A DNA stretch of 64,000 bases from Pseudaminobacter sp047739745 (GTDB lineage: Bacteria; Pseudomonadota; Alphaproteobacteria; Rhizobiales; Rhizobiaceae). A program made the position numbers and the translations under genes. The notes beneath the pieces were generated by a model. It was given only the letters and a program-made list of their open reading frames with translations, had not been told where the DNA came from and did not search any database. Where the stretch lies: positions 1 through 64,000 of the forward strand of contig NZ_JBLLVA010000013.1 in the NCBI RefSeq assembly GCF_047739745.1, in the 5' to 3' direction. Numbering within the stretch: position 1 is the stretch's first letter; each line of letters opens with the position of its first letter. This document shows, in pieces, positions 41,211 through 51,806 of this stretch.

Positions 41211-44200
41211 GCGAGCGGCCGCTCGCCCGCGTTTTCTCCATCCCGCCCGGTGCGGCTTTCCTGCCCACGCTCACCGAGGCGCTGTGTTCGGGCCGCCTCA
41301 TTCCGGATTTCCACGCCAGCGGCGATCCGCTGGCGCTCGCCGACGTGACCATCTATGTGCCGACGCGCCGCGCAGCGCGGGAACTGCGCAGCCTGTTCGT
41401 GGCGCGCGCTTCCGGCGGTTCGGCCATTCTTCCGACAATCCGCCCGCTCGGTGAATTCGATGAGGACGCAGCCGTCTTCATGCCGCAAGGCGCTGACGCC
41501 ATCGAGCTTGCGCCGCCGATCGATCCGATCGACCGCCTGCTGCTGCTTGCACCGCTGGTGCGCGCCTGGAAGCGGCGGCTGCCGGCGCATGTCGCTGCCC
41601 TGTTCGAGGAAGAGATCGTGGTTCCGGCCTCCTCCGCCGATGCGATCTGGCTGGCGCGCGATCTGACCGCGCTGATGGACGAGATCGAGACGGAGGGTTC
41701 CGATTGGGCAAAGCTTGCCGGCCTCGTCTCGGAGAACCTGGCAAGCTGGTGGCAAGTGACGCTGGATTTCCTCGATATCGTCACGAAAAACTGGCCGGCG
41801 CTGCTTGCCGAGCGCGACCGGTCGGACCCGGCCGCCCATCGCAACGCGCTGATCCGGCTGGAGGCTGCGCGCCTGAAGAGCAATCCGCCACCCGGTCCGG
41901 TGATCGCCGCCGGCTCGACCGGCTCTATCCCTGCCACGGCCGAACTGCTTGGCGCCATCGCCCGGCTCCCGCGGGGCGCGGTGGTGCTGCCGGGGTTGGA
42001 CACCCAGATGGACGAGCGTTCGTGGTCGGTCATTTCGGCGCAGACGCCGCATGCTTCGGTGCTCGGCCACCCGCAATACGGGCTGGCGACATTGTTGCAG
42101 AAGATCGGCCTGCTGCGCGAAGACGTCGAGGCGATCGGGACGCAGGATCGGGCCCTGCGGTTACGTTCGCGGATCGTCGGTGAGGCGTTGCGGCCAGCCG
42201 ACACCACCGATGGCTGGGCGACAAGCCGCGCCGGCATCGCCGACAGCGAGATCGCGCAGGCGCTGGCAGATGTCAGCCTGATCGAAGCCGCCAATGAGCG
42301 CGACGAGGCGGCCGCCATCGCCATCGCGCTCCGCATGGCGATCGATTCACCCGACAAGACCGCCGCACTCGTCACCGGCGACCGCAATCTTGCCCGCCGC
42401 GTCGCCACCGAATTGCTGCGCTTCGGCGTCAAGGCCGACGATTCGGGCGGCGCGCCTCTCCCCACCACGCCGCCCGGCGCGCTGTTGCGGCTGATGCTGG
42501 ACGCGGCCTTCCGGCCTGGCGACCCCGTTGCCGTGCTCTCGCTGCTGAAGCATCCGCTCACCTCGCTCGGCCTTGAACGCACTGTGGTCCGCGAGGCGGC
42601 CGAAACCATCGAGCTGATCGGGCTTCGCGGCGGCACCGGCCGGCCGGATGCGGCGGATCTTGCCAAGCTCTTCGAGAGCCGGCTCGTTTGGGACGACAAC
42701 CGTCGCGAGCCGTTCTGGTCAGAGCGGATGACAGTGCGACGGATCGAGACGGCGCGCGATGTGCTTGCCCGGCTCCATGCCGCGCTGTCGCCGCTCGCAG
42801 CGCTTCGGGGCCAGCCTACGGTCGAACTTTCCAACTGCATACGCGAGACGGTCATTGCACTGGAACAATTCGGGCGCGGCGCCGATGGCAGCCTGACCGG
42901 TGTCTATGCGGGCGAGGCCGGCGAAAAGCTCGCGGAGCTTTTGCGCGGACTGGTTTCCTCGACCGCACCGTTTTCCTTCGCCGCTGACGAGTGGCCGGAA
43001 ATTGTCGATGCCTTGATGGCGCCGGTGGTGGTGAAACCCTCGCATGGCGCTGAAAGCCGCATCTCGATATGGGGCGCGCTCGAGGCACGCCTGATGACGG
43101 TCGACACGCTGGTCATTGGCGGTTTGAACGAGGGCACCTGGCCGCGCAAGGCCGAAGCCGACCGGTTCATGTCACGCGTCATGAAAAGCGGCATCGATCT
43201 CGATCCGCCGGAGCGGCGGATCGGGCAATCGTCGCATGATTTCCAGATGGCCATGGGGGCGGGCAAGGTCATCCTGGCCCGCTCGGCGCGCGCCGGAGAT
43301 GCACCGTCGGTTCCCTCGCGCTGGGTCCAGCGCCTGGAAACCTTCGCCGGATCCGAACAGGCCGACGCCATGCGCCAGCGCGGCAACGTCCTGCTTTCTT
43401 GGGCACGCGCGCTCGACCACGCCGAGACGATACCGTTCGCGCAACGTCCCGAGCCGAAGCCGCCGGTCACGCTCAGGCCACGCCATTTCTCGGTAACGGA
43501 AATCGAGACGCTGCGGCGCGATCCCTATGCGATCTATGCCAGGCGCATTCTTCGCCTGCTGCCGCTTGAGCCGCTGCTGCGCGATCCGGGCGCGGCCGAA
43601 CGCGGCACGCTCTTTCATGCGATCATGCATCGCTTTTCGGCCTCCGGCGTCGATCCGCGCGAGCCCCGAGCCTTCGAGGCGCTGCTTGCCGAGGGGCGTG
43701 CTTGCTTTGTCGAAGCCGAACTGCCCGAAGACGTCGAGTCGGTCTGGTGGCCGCGTTTCGAAAAACTCGCCGGCGACATCATCCGCTGGGAAATCGAGCG
43801 AGCGCCTGCCCTCGTCAGCCGCCATCCGGAAGAGCGCGCCGAAAGAACCATTGTCGGATCGTCCGGCGTGACGCTTTCCGGCTATGCCGACCGCATCGAC
43901 ATCCTGCCGGCCGGCATGGCCGACATTCTCGACTACAAGACCGGCTCATCGCCGTCCAAGGCGCAGGCTCACACGCTGCTTGCGCCGCAACTGGCCCTTG
44001 AAGGCGCGTTGTTGAAGCGTGGCGGCTTCAAGGCGCTCGGCCGGCGCGAGCCTTCCGAGTTGGCATTCGTGCGCTTCAAGCCGAACGGCAAGGTCGTGCC
44101 TGAATCGATCCTGGAGATCAAAGGCAGCCTGAAATCAGCCGCCGAGCTTTCCGAGGAAGCCTGGGCGCGGCTGGAGCAGCTCCTGCTTCACTACGCCAAA

Positions 44201-44335
44201 CCGGCAACCGGCTATCTGTCGCGCGCCCTGCCGTTTCGCGAGGGCGAAACCGATGGCGACTACGATCATCTGGCGCGCGTTCTCGAATGGTCGGCAGGTG
44301 GCGACAGCCCCCAGGATGCGGGGGGCGAGGAATGA
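41207..44335 (+). CDS. addB: Double-strand break repair protein AddB
   Basis: 1042 residues from the ATG at 41207. The N-terminal helicase-like part lacks a canonical Walker A but keeps VTIYVPTRRAARELRSLF and VLPGLDTQMDERSW. The middle contains TLVIGGLNEGTWP. The C-terminal nuclease domain (about 760-1040) contains GTLFHAIMHRF and catalytic DYKTG (in ILDYKTGSSPSKAQ). Alphaproteobacterial AddB is divergent. It forms the RecB-like resection nuclease with AddA, the next gene. Confidence 0.93.
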   Translation: MSERPLARVFSIPPGAAFLPTLTEALCSGRLIPDFHASGDPLALADVTIYVPTRRAARELRSLFVARASGGSAILPTIRPLGEFDEDAAVFMPQGADAIELAPPIDPIDRLLLLAPLVRAWKRRLPAHVAALFEEEIVVPASSADAIWLARDLTALMDEIETEGSDWAKLAGLVSENLASWWQVTLDFLDIVTKNWPALLAERDRSDPAAHRNALIRLEAARLKSNPPPGPVIAAGSTGSIPATAELLGAIARLPRGAVVLPGLDTQMDERSWSVISAQTPHASVLGHPQYGLATLLQKIGLLREDVEAIGTQDRALRLRSRIVGEALRPADTTDGWATSRAGIADSEIAQALADVSLIEAANERDEAAAIAIALRMAIDSPDKTAALVTGDRNLARRVATELLRFGVKADDSGGAPLPTTPPGALLRLMLDAAFRPGDPVAVLSLLKHPLTSLGLERTVVREAAETIELIGLRGGTGRPDAADLAKLFESRLVWDDNRREPFWSERMTVRRIETARDVLARLHAALSPLAALRGQPTVELSNCIRETVIALEQFGRGADGSLTGVYAGEAGEKLAELLRGLVSSTAPFSFAADEWPEIVDALMAPVVVKPSHGAESRISIWGALEARLMTVDTLVIGGLNEGTWPRKAEADRFMSRVMKSGIDLDPPERRIGQSSHDFQMAMGAGKVILARSARAGDAPSVPSRWVQRLETFAGSEQADAMRQRGNVLLSWARALDHAETIPFAQRPEPKPPVTLRPRHFSVTEIETLRRDPYAIYARRILRLLPLEPLLRDPGAAERGTLFHAIMHRFSASGVDPREPRAFEALLAEGRACFVEAELPEDVESVWWPRFEKLAGDIIRWEIERAPALVSRHPEERAERTIVGSSGVTLSGYADRIDILPAGMADILDYKTGSSPSKAQAHTLLAPQLALEGALLKRGGFKALGRREPSELAFVRFKPNGKVVPESILEIKGSLKSAAELSEEAWARLEQLLLHYAKPATGYLSRALPFREGETDGDYDHLARVLEWSAGGDSPQDAGGEE

Positions 44336-47300
44336 AAAAGATCGTCACGGTTCCGGAAGAAACCGCCAGGCGGCAGGCGCTCGCCTCCGATCCGCAGAAT
44401 TCCGTCTGGGTGTCGGCCAATGCGGGGTCGGGCAAGACGCATGTGCTGTCGCAGCGCGTCACCCGTCTGCTGCTCGAAGGCACCGACCCGTCGAAAATCC
44501 TTTGCCTGACCTATACGCGGGCAGCGGCCGCCAACATGTCGAACCGGGTTTTCGGCAATCTGTCGAAATGGACGATGCTCGACGATGAGGATCTGCGCGA
44601 GGAGATCGAGCGGCTCGACGCACGCCGGCCCGATGCCGACAAGCTGCGGCGAGCCCGCCGGCTTTTTGCGCAGGCGCTGGAAACGCCAGGCGGCCTGAAG
44701 ATCCAGACCATCCACGCCTTCTGCGAATCGGTGCTGCACCAGTTTCCGCTGGAGGCCAACATCGCCGCGCATTTCCAGATGTTGGACCCGTTGCTCGAAG
44801 AAACGCTGTTTGCCGAAGCCCGCCGCGAAATGCTGACGGGCGCTGTGGCAGTCGACAGCCCCGGGCTGGGCGAGGCCTTCGCGCTGGTGCTGGAGCGTGC
44901 TGGCGAAGCGGGTCTCGATGCGCTGCTGCGTGAGATCGTCCAGAAACGCGACGGACTGCGCGCCTTCATCGATGCGGCCGGTCACAGCGAGCCTCCCTAT
45001 GCCGCGCTGTTCGAAGAATTCGGCGTCTCGCCACATGAAACCGCCGAAGACATTGCCGGATCGATCTGGCCCGATCCCTATTTCGATCTTGCGCTGGCGG
45101 AAAGTTTCGGAGCCCGGGCAACTGCCGCCGCAAAGAGCACGGCGCAGAAATTCGCCGACGGTCTTGCCGCATCGTGCCGGCAGAGCGATCCGGAAGCGCG
45201 GCTGCAATGCCTGCGCGACACGTTCCTGGTCCACAAGAAAGGCGAAGGCTGGCAGCCGCGCAGCAGCGGCCCGATTGCCTCGAAGGGCGTCGGCGAGCAT
45301 TTCCCGGACTTCGCCGCCCGTTTCGAGCAGACGGCGCTGGCGGTGCGCGATGCCTGCGACCGTCTTGCGCTTTATCGCATGCTGGAAGGTACGCGTGCGG
45401 CGCTCACCATCGCCGACTGGCTGATCGCCCGCTACGAGCAGTTAAAGACGGCGCGCGGCTTCCTCGATTTCAACGATCTCATCACCCGCACGGTCCGCCT
45501 GCTGGCGCGGCAGGACGCCGGGCCGTGGGTGCAGTACAAGCTCGACAAGGGCATCGACCACATATTGCTGGACGAGGCTCAGGACACCAGCCCGGACCAA
45601 TGGGAGGTCGTGCGGAAGCTTGCGGAAGAATTCTTCGCCGGACATGGCGCGCGCGACAATGTGAACCGCACCGTCTTCGCCGTGGGCGACGAAAAGCAGT
45701 CGATCTATTCCTTCCAGGGCGCCTCTCCCGATTCCTTCGCCACCACCGGAGAACAGTTCCTGCGCCGGATACGCTCAGCCAATGGCAGCTTCGAGCGGGT
45801 CGGGCTCAATTTGTCGTTCCGCTCGACGGAAGATGTGCTGCGTGCCGTGGACCTGGTGTTCGAGAGCGAGGAGGCACGACGCAGCATCACGCTCGATCCC
45901 GGTCCTGTCCAGCACACCGCGATCCGCGCCGGCGCGCCGGGCTATGTGGAAGTCTGGCCCTCGGTCGGCGCCGAAAGCGTCGACGAACCGGACGACTGGA
46001 CGCAAGCAATCGACCATGCCCATGCACCGGCGGTGCGGGTTGCCGAGAACGTCGCTGCGACCATCGAAACCTGGATCAGGTCCGGCGAGATCATTGAGGG
46101 CAAGGGCAAGACGCTGTCGGCCGGCGACGTCATCGTTCTGGTGCGCAAGCGTGACCGCTTCGTGCACGCACTGGCGCGCAGCCTGAAGAACCGCAACATC
46201 CCGGTCGCCGGCGCCGACCGGCTGAGCCTTCCCGGTCACATTGCAGTCAAGGACATGATGGCGCTCGGCCGGCTTCTCATTCAGCCGGAAGACGACCTCT
46301 CGCTGGCAGCGGTTCTCAGGAGCCCGATTTTCCAGTTGAGCGAAGAAGCGCTCTTTGAACTCGCAGCCGATCGAAGCCCCAAGACGTCATTGTTCGCGAC
46401 ACTGTCGCGTTCCCCCGACCCTGAGCTTATAAAGGTCGCAGACCGGCTGCGCGACTGGTCATCCCAGGCGGCTTTCAAGCCGGTTTTCGAGTTCTACTCC
46501 GGCGTGCTCGGCCGCGACGGCGTGCGCCGGGCGATGATAGCGCGGCTCGGTCGCGACGCCGGCGACATTCTCGACGAATTCCTGAATTTCTGCCTGGCCG
46601 AAGAGCGCACCGGCCAGCCGGGCCTCGAAGCCTTTCTCGCCACGCTGGAAAGCACCGGCCCCGAGATCAAGCGCGAAATGGACCAGACCCGCGACGAGGT
46701 TCGCATCATGACGGTCCATGCAGCCAAGGGCCTGGAGGCGCCGGTGGTGTTTCTGGTCGACGGTGGGGCCGCACCGTTCCATGACCAGCATCTGCCGCGC
46801 CTGATGCCGTTCGAGCCGCGTGGCGAATTGCGGCCAGTCAAAGCCTATCTGTGGCGTTCCGGCAACGATGTCGCCAACGGTTTCTCACAGGATGCCGCGG
46901 TTAGCGTGAGACAGCGCGCGGAAGACGAGTATCGCCGGCTGCTCTACGTCGGCATGACGCGCGCCGAAGACCGGCTGATCGTCTGTGGCTATCACGGCAA
47001 GCGCGCGCAAAATCCGGCGACGTGGCATGCGCTTGTCAACAACGCCTTGAACGGCAGCCCCTATAGCGAGGCCAGAAAGCATCCCGTCGCCGACGAGACG
47101 GTTCACCGTTTCCGTGTGACACCGCTTGGCGAGGTGCCGCTGCCCATCCAGCCCTTCGAGAGCAGAACTGAACCAACGCCGGCTCTACCAGCCGAACTGA
47201 CCGAGGAGTTGCCCGCGGCGGATGAGCTTCCGCCACCGCTTTCGCCTTCGGGAGCGGCCGCATCGATCGAGGACACTGGCGATGCGGCGATCTCCGACAC

Positions 47301-47856
47301 CTCGCCGGTGCTCGATCCGGATCTCGAGCCGCGCTTTGCGATCGCGCGCGGTCTGGCCATGCACCGTCTGCTGCAAATGCTGCCGGAGATTGTCCGGGAT
47401 GCCCGGGACGACGCGGCCCGGCGCTATCTCGCGCGCATAGGGGCGCATTGGCCGGACCGTGAACAGGATGCCGCGCTGGCATCCGTCAGCGCCATTCTTG
47501 AAGCGCCGCGCTTTGCACCGCTGTTTGCCCAAGGCTCCCGTGCCGAAGTGGCAATCATGGGCACAGTCACCGTCAAGGGTAGCCCACGCTCGGTTTCTGG
47601 CAAGATCGACCGGCTGGCGGTGACGGCCGACGAGGTGCTGATCGTCGACTACAAGACCAACCGACCGCCGCCCACCTCACTGGAAACGGTGCCGCTCGCC
47701 TATGTGACGCAGCTTGCGCTCTATCGGGCGCTGCTTCAGCCGCTCTACCCCGACCGCCGGGTTTCGGCCGCGCTGCTCTATACCGAGACGCCGCTGCTGA
47801 TCGAAATCCCGCAAGCGGCGATGGATGAGGCCCTTGTTCGACTCACGCAGGCGTGA
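44332..47856 (+). CDS. addA: Double-strand break repair helicase-nuclease AddA
   Basis: 1174 residues; the ATG at 44332 overlaps the AddB stop. UvrD-type motifs: Walker A SANAGSGKTHVLSQR, motif Ia LTYTRAAAANM, Walker B HILLDEAQDTSPDQWE, motif III VGDEKQSIYSFQGASP, motif IV FRSTEDVL, motif V TVHAAKGLEAPVVFL and motif VI LLYVGMTRAEDRL. The C-terminal nuclease box DYKTNRPPP is intact. It unwinds and degrades double-stranded ends to load RecA. Confidence 0.95.
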   Translation: MKKIVTVPEETARRQALASDPQNSVWVSANAGSGKTHVLSQRVTRLLLEGTDPSKILCLTYTRAAAANMSNRVFGNLSKWTMLDDEDLREEIERLDARRPDADKLRRARRLFAQALETPGGLKIQTIHAFCESVLHQFPLEANIAAHFQMLDPLLEETLFAEARREMLTGAVAVDSPGLGEAFALVLERAGEAGLDALLREIVQKRDGLRAFIDAAGHSEPPYAALFEEFGVSPHETAEDIAGSIWPDPYFDLALAESFGARATAAAKSTAQKFADGLAASCRQSDPEARLQCLRDTFLVHKKGEGWQPRSSGPIASKGVGEHFPDFAARFEQTALAVRDACDRLALYRMLEGTRAALTIADWLIARYEQLKTARGFLDFNDLITRTVRLLARQDAGPWVQYKLDKGIDHILLDEAQDTSPDQWEVVRKLAEEFFAGHGARDNVNRTVFAVGDEKQSIYSFQGASPDSFATTGEQFLRRIRSANGSFERVGLNLSFRSTEDVLRAVDLVFESEEARRSITLDPGPVQHTAIRAGAPGYVEVWPSVGAESVDEPDDWTQAIDHAHAPAVRVAENVAATIETWIRSGEIIEGKGKTLSAGDVIVLVRKRDRFVHALARSLKNRNIPVAGADRLSLPGHIAVKDMMALGRLLIQPEDDLSLAAVLRSPIFQLSEEALFELAADRSPKTSLFATLSRSPDPELIKVADRLRDWSSQAAFKPVFEFYSGVLGRDGVRRAMIARLGRDAGDILDEFLNFCLAEERTGQPGLEAFLATLESTGPEIKREMDQTRDEVRIMTVHAAKGLEAPVVFLVDGGAAPFHDQHLPRLMPFEPRGELRPVKAYLWRSGNDVANGFSQDAAVSVRQRAEDEYRRLLYVGMTRAEDRLIVCGYHGKRAQNPATWHALVNNALNGSPYSEARKHPVADETVHRFRVTPLGEVPLPIQPFESRTEPTPALPAELTEELPAADELPPPLSPSGAAASIEDTGDAAISDTSPVLDPDLEPRFAIARGLAMHRLLQMLPEIVRDARDDAARRYLARIGAHWPDREQDAALASVSAILEAPRFAPLFAQGSRAEVAIMGTVTVKGSPRSVSGKIDRLAVTADEVLIVDYKTNRPPPTSLETVPLAYVTQLALYRALLQPLYPDRRVSAALLYTETPLLIEIPQAAMDEALVRLTQA

Positions 47857-47930
47857 CACAAGCGCTGCTTGAATACGTCACCAGTTGCCACCACATTTAG
47901 CGCGAATACGAAACCGGAAAGGATTTCAGC

Positions 47931-48254
47931 ATGGCCACGGTCAAGGTCGACAAGAGCAATTTTCAATCCGACGTGCTGGATGCCACGGGTCCCGTGGTCG
48001 TGGACTTTTGGGCAGAGTGGTGCGGCCCGTGCAAGATGATCGGCCCATCGCTTGAGGAGATTTCGACCGAGCTCGCCGGCAAGGTGAAGATCACCAAGCT
48101 CAATATCGACGAAAATCCGGAACTGGCCGCACAGTTCGGCGTGCGTTCCATTCCGACTTTGATGATCTTCAAGGGCGGCGAAGTCGCAGACATCAAGGTT
48201 GGCGCACTGCCAAAGACGGCACTTTCGCAGTGGATCGGCGGCAACGTCGCCTAA
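47931..48254 (+). CDS. trxA: Thioredoxin
   Basis: 107 residues with active site WCGPCK in VVVDFWAEWCGPCKMIGP, cis-Pro in VRSIPTLMIFKGG. General cytoplasmic disulfide reductase; it may also recycle MsrA (20034-20705). It begins 74 nt after addA and ends at a strong terminator. Confidence 0.97.
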   Translation: MATVKVDKSNFQSDVLDATGPVVVDFWAEWCGPCKMIGPSLEEISTELAGKVKITKLNIDENPELAAQFGVRSIPTLMIFKGGEVADIKVGALPKTALSQWIGGNVA

Positions 48255-48276
48255 GCTGAATAACACGCGAAGTTCA

Positions 48277-48305
48277 AAGCCCGGCCACCGCGCCGGGCTT
48301 TTTGC
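48277..48305 (+). terminator. Terminator after trxA
   Basis: AAGCCCGGC, 6-nt loop, GCCGGGCTT followed by TTTTGC. Confidence 0.9.
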
Positions 48306-48652
48306 TGTCTGGATATCTGTGCAGGTTGCGTCCGAAAGTCCGGTGTTGGTCCTTTGATGGAAAGGCGCATCTTCGATATTGCTTTAAGTTCCCCAAGGTA
48401 TAAGACCCTGCCAACCGGGCAATCCGGCCAGAAAAGACGCTTTGGGAACGTCGCATGACGTTTGTGGCCACTGGTAATTGCATCGATTGCACATAATGGA
48501 TTGCGTTGACGTCTGCTCCATCGACTGTTTCCACGAATGCGTGAACATGCTCGTGCTCCATCCGGTCAAGGCGCAAGCCGTGCCGCGGGCGAAACCGGAC
48601 GGCCGGCGCCGACTGTTTCTCACTTAAATCGGGTAGAGGCGACTGGGCGGAC
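48305..48652. other. Intergenic stretch, nothing recognised
   Basis: About 350 bp. A minus-strand open frame of 145 codons crosses the stretch and the following gene start, but its codon use and overlap make it unconvincing. The promoter for the next gene is probably here. Confidence 0.4.
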
Positions 48653-50671
48653 ATGACTGAGAGCGCACACGATCTTTCAACCTTGTATCTGGGCATCGAC
48701 ACCGGCGGCACCTACACAGATGCCGTGCTGTGGTCAGAGGCTGCCGGCATCGTTGCCAAGGCGAAATCCCTCACCACCCGCCATGACCTGGCGCAGGGCA
48801 TTGCCGGTGCGGTCGATGCTGTGCTGCATGAGGCGGATGTCGATCCGACGGCGATCAAGCTGGTTTCCATGTCCACCACGCTCGCCACCAACGCGCTGGT
48901 CGAGGGACAGGGCGGGCGGGTCGGCCTGGTGATGATCGGCTTTTCCGGGGACGACCTGCATCGCAACGGATTGTCGCAGGCGCTCGGCTCCGATCCGGTG
49001 ATCTTCTGCCCAGGTGGCCACGACGTCCATGGCAATGCGAGCGAACTCGTTCTCGATGCGCTGGAGGCAGCGCTGCCATCGCTCACCGACGCGGTTTCCG
49101 GAATGGCGGTTGCCGCCTATTTCGCGGTACGCAACCCAGAACACGAGATTGCCGTGCGCGACCTCATCCGCGAGCGCACCGGCCTTCCCGTCACCTGCTC
49201 GCATGAACTCTCCTCAAAGCTTGGCGGCCCACGCCGCGCGCTGACGACCCTGCTCAATGCGCGGCTGATTTCGATGATCGACCGGCTGGTGGCGGCCACC
49301 GAAGGATTTCTGGAAAAGCGCGGCGTTCATGCCCCGTTGATGGTGGTGCGCGGCGACGGCGCGCTGGTTACGGCCGAATTCGCGCGCTCGCGCCCGATCG
49401 AAACGATTCTTTCCGGCCCGGCGGCAAGCCTTGTCGGCGCGCGCCACATGACTGGCCTCGATGATGCCGTGGTCTCCGACATCGGCGGCACGACCACCGA
49501 TATCGCGGTGCTCGATGCAGGCCGGCTGCGGCTCGACCCGGACGGGGCAACGGTTGGCGGCTATCGCACCATGGTCGAGGCGGTGGCGATGCGGACATTC
49601 GGGCTCGGCGGCGACTCCGAGGTGTCGCTGCACGAGCGTTCGCTGACGTCCTCGATCGTTCTGGGGCCGCGACGGCTGGTGCCGCTAGCGCTCGCTGCGG
49701 TGAAGCATGGCGAGATCATCAGCTCGAATTTGGAGCGCCAATTGCTCAGTCCCACCACCAGCCGGCTCGATGGGCGCTTTGCAATGCGTACCGGCGTGCC
49801 GGAACGCCTCGCCGCCGGCCTGACCCGCTCCGAAGCCAAGCTTTATGCCGATATTTCGGACATCCCCGCTCCGCTCGACCGTCTGCTCATCTCGACCTCG
49901 CAGGTTGCGACGCTCAATCGCCTTGTCGCCCGCGGCCTGGTGCATATTGCCGGCTTCACCCCCTCGGATGCGGCCCATGCGCTTGGCTTGCAGAAAAACT
50001 GGGACGCCGCGCCTGCCCGGCTCGGCGCTGAGCTGTTTGCCCGAAGGCGTGACGGCCAGGGCCGTTTCATCGCCGAAAACGCCGATGCCTTCTCGCGCAT
50101 GGTCCTTGCAGCCGTGACCAGGCGTACGGCAGAGGCGGTGCTGGAGACGGTTTTTGCCGAAGACGGGCTCGATGGCAGCGTATCGGTCGAAAATCCGCTC
50201 GTCCAGCGGGCGGTGGACCGGCAGGACGGCATGGCGCGCCTTGCCATCGCGCTCGACCGGCCGGTCATCGGCCTTGGCGCGTCGGCCTGGCTCCACTACG
50301 CCGCGCTTCCGCCGCTGGTCGGCAATGAGTGCGCGATCGCCGAACATGCCGATGTCGCCAATGCGCTGGGCGCGGTTGTCGGGCAGGTTCGAATGTCGGC
50401 GCAGGCGCGCGTCAGCCAGCCGGAGATCGGGCTGTTCCGCCTCAATGTCGGCGAGCGGCTCGATGATTTCGAGACCGAGGAAGAGGCGATGGAAGCGGCC
50501 GAAATCCATATCCGCACGCTTGCCGGCACGCTGGCGCGCGCGGCCGGCACCGATCATGCCCGCATCGAAATCACCCGCGACATCAAGGTGGCGACCATAG
50601 AAGGCGAGCGCAGCTTCGTCGAAGCCATCGTCGTTGCGACCGCGACCGGCAGGCCACGCGTCGCCTCCTGA
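48653..50671 (+). CDS. Hydantoinase/oxoprolinase (HyuA-type) protein
   Basis: 672 residues. ATP-binding acetate-kinase-like signatures: YLGIDTGGTYTDAVLW near the N-terminus, SMSTTLATNALVEGQGGRVGLVMIGF, RARR-independent GDGALVTAEFARSRPIETILSGPAASLVGA and SDIGGTTTDIAVLDAGRL. In this family an ATP-dependent ring-opening subunit normally pairs with a HyuB partner, absent next to it. The single-gene form suggests a specialised or unknown substrate. Cytoplasmic. Confidence 0.85.
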   Translation: MTESAHDLSTLYLGIDTGGTYTDAVLWSEAAGIVAKAKSLTTRHDLAQGIAGAVDAVLHEADVDPTAIKLVSMSTTLATNALVEGQGGRVGLVMIGFSGDDLHRNGLSQALGSDPVIFCPGGHDVHGNASELVLDALEAALPSLTDAVSGMAVAAYFAVRNPEHEIAVRDLIRERTGLPVTCSHELSSKLGGPRRALTTLLNARLISMIDRLVAATEGFLEKRGVHAPLMVVRGDGALVTAEFARSRPIETILSGPAASLVGARHMTGLDDAVVSDIGGTTTDIAVLDAGRLRLDPDGATVGGYRTMVEAVAMRTFGLGGDSEVSLHERSLTSSIVLGPRRLVPLALAAVKHGEIISSNLERQLLSPTTSRLDGRFAMRTGVPERLAAGLTRSEAKLYADISDIPAPLDRLLISTSQVATLNRLVARGLVHIAGFTPSDAAHALGLQKNWDAAPARLGAELFARRRDGQGRFIAENADAFSRMVLAAVTRRTAEAVLETVFAEDGLDGSVSVENPLVQRAVDRQDGMARLAIALDRPVIGLGASAWLHYAALPPLVGNECAIAEHADVANALGAVVGQVRMSAQARVSQPEIGLFRLNVGERLDDFETEEEAMEAAEIHIRTLAGTLARAAGTDHARIEITRDIKVATIEGERSFVEAIVVATATGRPRVAS

Positions 50672-50788
50672 CCCGCCGCCTGGCCGGTCGACAGAATTCG
50701 TAGGATTTCCGGGAACCTCCGCGCGGCGGCGGCATCCAAAGCACAGACGCCGCGATGTCAGACGGCGCCGTGCAGAAAGGAAATCGAC

Positions 50789-51208
50789 ATGAGACTCGTT
50801 TCTATCGCGCTTGCCATGGTGCTTGCCGGCTCGCTTCCCGCGCTCGCACAGGATGCCTCCGTCGCCAAGTCCCCGCCGACGGGCGCCTACAAGGCGGTCA
50901 GCAGCCTGGTCAAGCTGCCGGACTTCATACCTGGCATGGGGCAGCTCTTCGTCGATCCGGCAACTTTGCCGGCCGGCCCGTTCCTCGCCTACGATCATGA
51001 CGGCAAGCTGGTCAGCACTATCTACATGCTGCCGGTCAAGGAGCTCAATCCCGACAAGCGTTTCGAGGATCTCGCCGCGCCCGGCGGTAATGTCGACCAT
51101 GTCGATGTCTACTACAATGCCGGCCACCCCGGTGTGGAAGAGCCGCACGTTCACGTCGTGTTGTGGCATGTTCCTTCGGCTGACGAGACCAAGGTGGCGG
51201 CCAAATGA
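50789..51208 (+). CDS. Exported His-rich protein, unknown
   Basis: 139 residues with a Sec signal (MRLVSIALAMVLAGSLPALAQ). The mature part ends with HVDVYYNAGHPGVEEPHVHVVLWHV, a histidine cluster that may bind metal, within a TTHB210/DUF5602-like fold suspected from the PHVH pattern. AAGGAAA precedes the ATG. The end overlaps the next gene by 4 nt, so it is co-translated with the cupredoxin. Confidence 0.7.
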   Translation: MRLVSIALAMVLAGSLPALAQDASVAKSPPTGAYKAVSSLVKLPDFIPGMGQLFVDPATLPAGPFLAYDHDGKLVSTIYMLPVKELNPDKRFEDLAAPGGNVDHVDVYYNAGHPGVEEPHVHVVLWHVPSADETKVAAK

Positions 51209-51729
51209 TCATAACGCGCAGGCGCGTTCTGGAAACCGGCGGGAGCATACTCGCCGGGCTTCTGGTCGGCCGGTCGTCCGCAGCCGCCGCCGATGTCGTC
51301 GAAATCGCCATGCAGGGCAAGGAAGACGGCTCCCATGTCTGGTACGATCCGACCGGGATCCATATCCAGCCCGGCCAGACGATCCGTTGGACCAATCGCG
51401 ATGCGGGCAATTCACATACGGTGACGACCTATCATCCCGCCAATTTCGACCGGCCGCTGCGAATGCCGAAGGCCGCCAGGCCATTCGATTCCGACTATCT
51501 GTTGCCGGGCGAATCCTTTTCCGCCACATTCACCGAACCGGGCGTGTACGACTATTATTGCGTGCCACATGAACATGCCGGAATGGTCGGCCGTATCGTG
51601 GTCGGAACACCCGCCCCGCACGGCTGGATCGAAACCGCGGATGCCAAGGGCGACCTGCCCGAAATTGCCCTGGCGGCATTTCCGTCGGTGGAGGAGATCA
51701 TAAAGAAGGGCATTGTCCGGCCGGCTTAG
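51205..51729 (+). CDS. Tat-exported cupredoxin
   Basis: 174 residues. Twin-arginine signal (ITRRRVLETGGSILAGLL). Plastocyanin/azurin fold: IRWTNRDAGNSHTVTTYHP with ligand His, and YDYYCVPHEHAGMVGRIVVG with Cys, His and Met ligands of a type-1 copper site. The C-terminal helix (FPSVEEIIKKGIVRP) is an extension. Likely a periplasmic electron carrier or copper-binding stress protein; it follows the His-rich protein and precedes an ECF sigma gene. Confidence 0.88.
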   Translation: MIITRRRVLETGGSILAGLLVGRSSAAAADVVEIAMQGKEDGSHVWYDPTGIHIQPGQTIRWTNRDAGNSHTVTTYHPANFDRPLRMPKAARPFDSDYLLPGESFSATFTEPGVYDYYCVPHEHAGMVGRIVVGTPAPHGWIETADAKGDLPEIALAAFPSVEEIIKKGIVRPA

Positions 51730-51806
51730 GGCCTGCTTGTATCAAACATCCAACGGCCGGAGCGGGCGGCAATCCGCTCCAGCCCGAACCTGAAAGCGAC
51801 GCAGCC

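Noticed and set aside
48274..48711. 145-codon minus-strand ORF in a gap
   Set aside because: It overlaps a terminator and the next gene start; no family resemblance or ribosome site was found.
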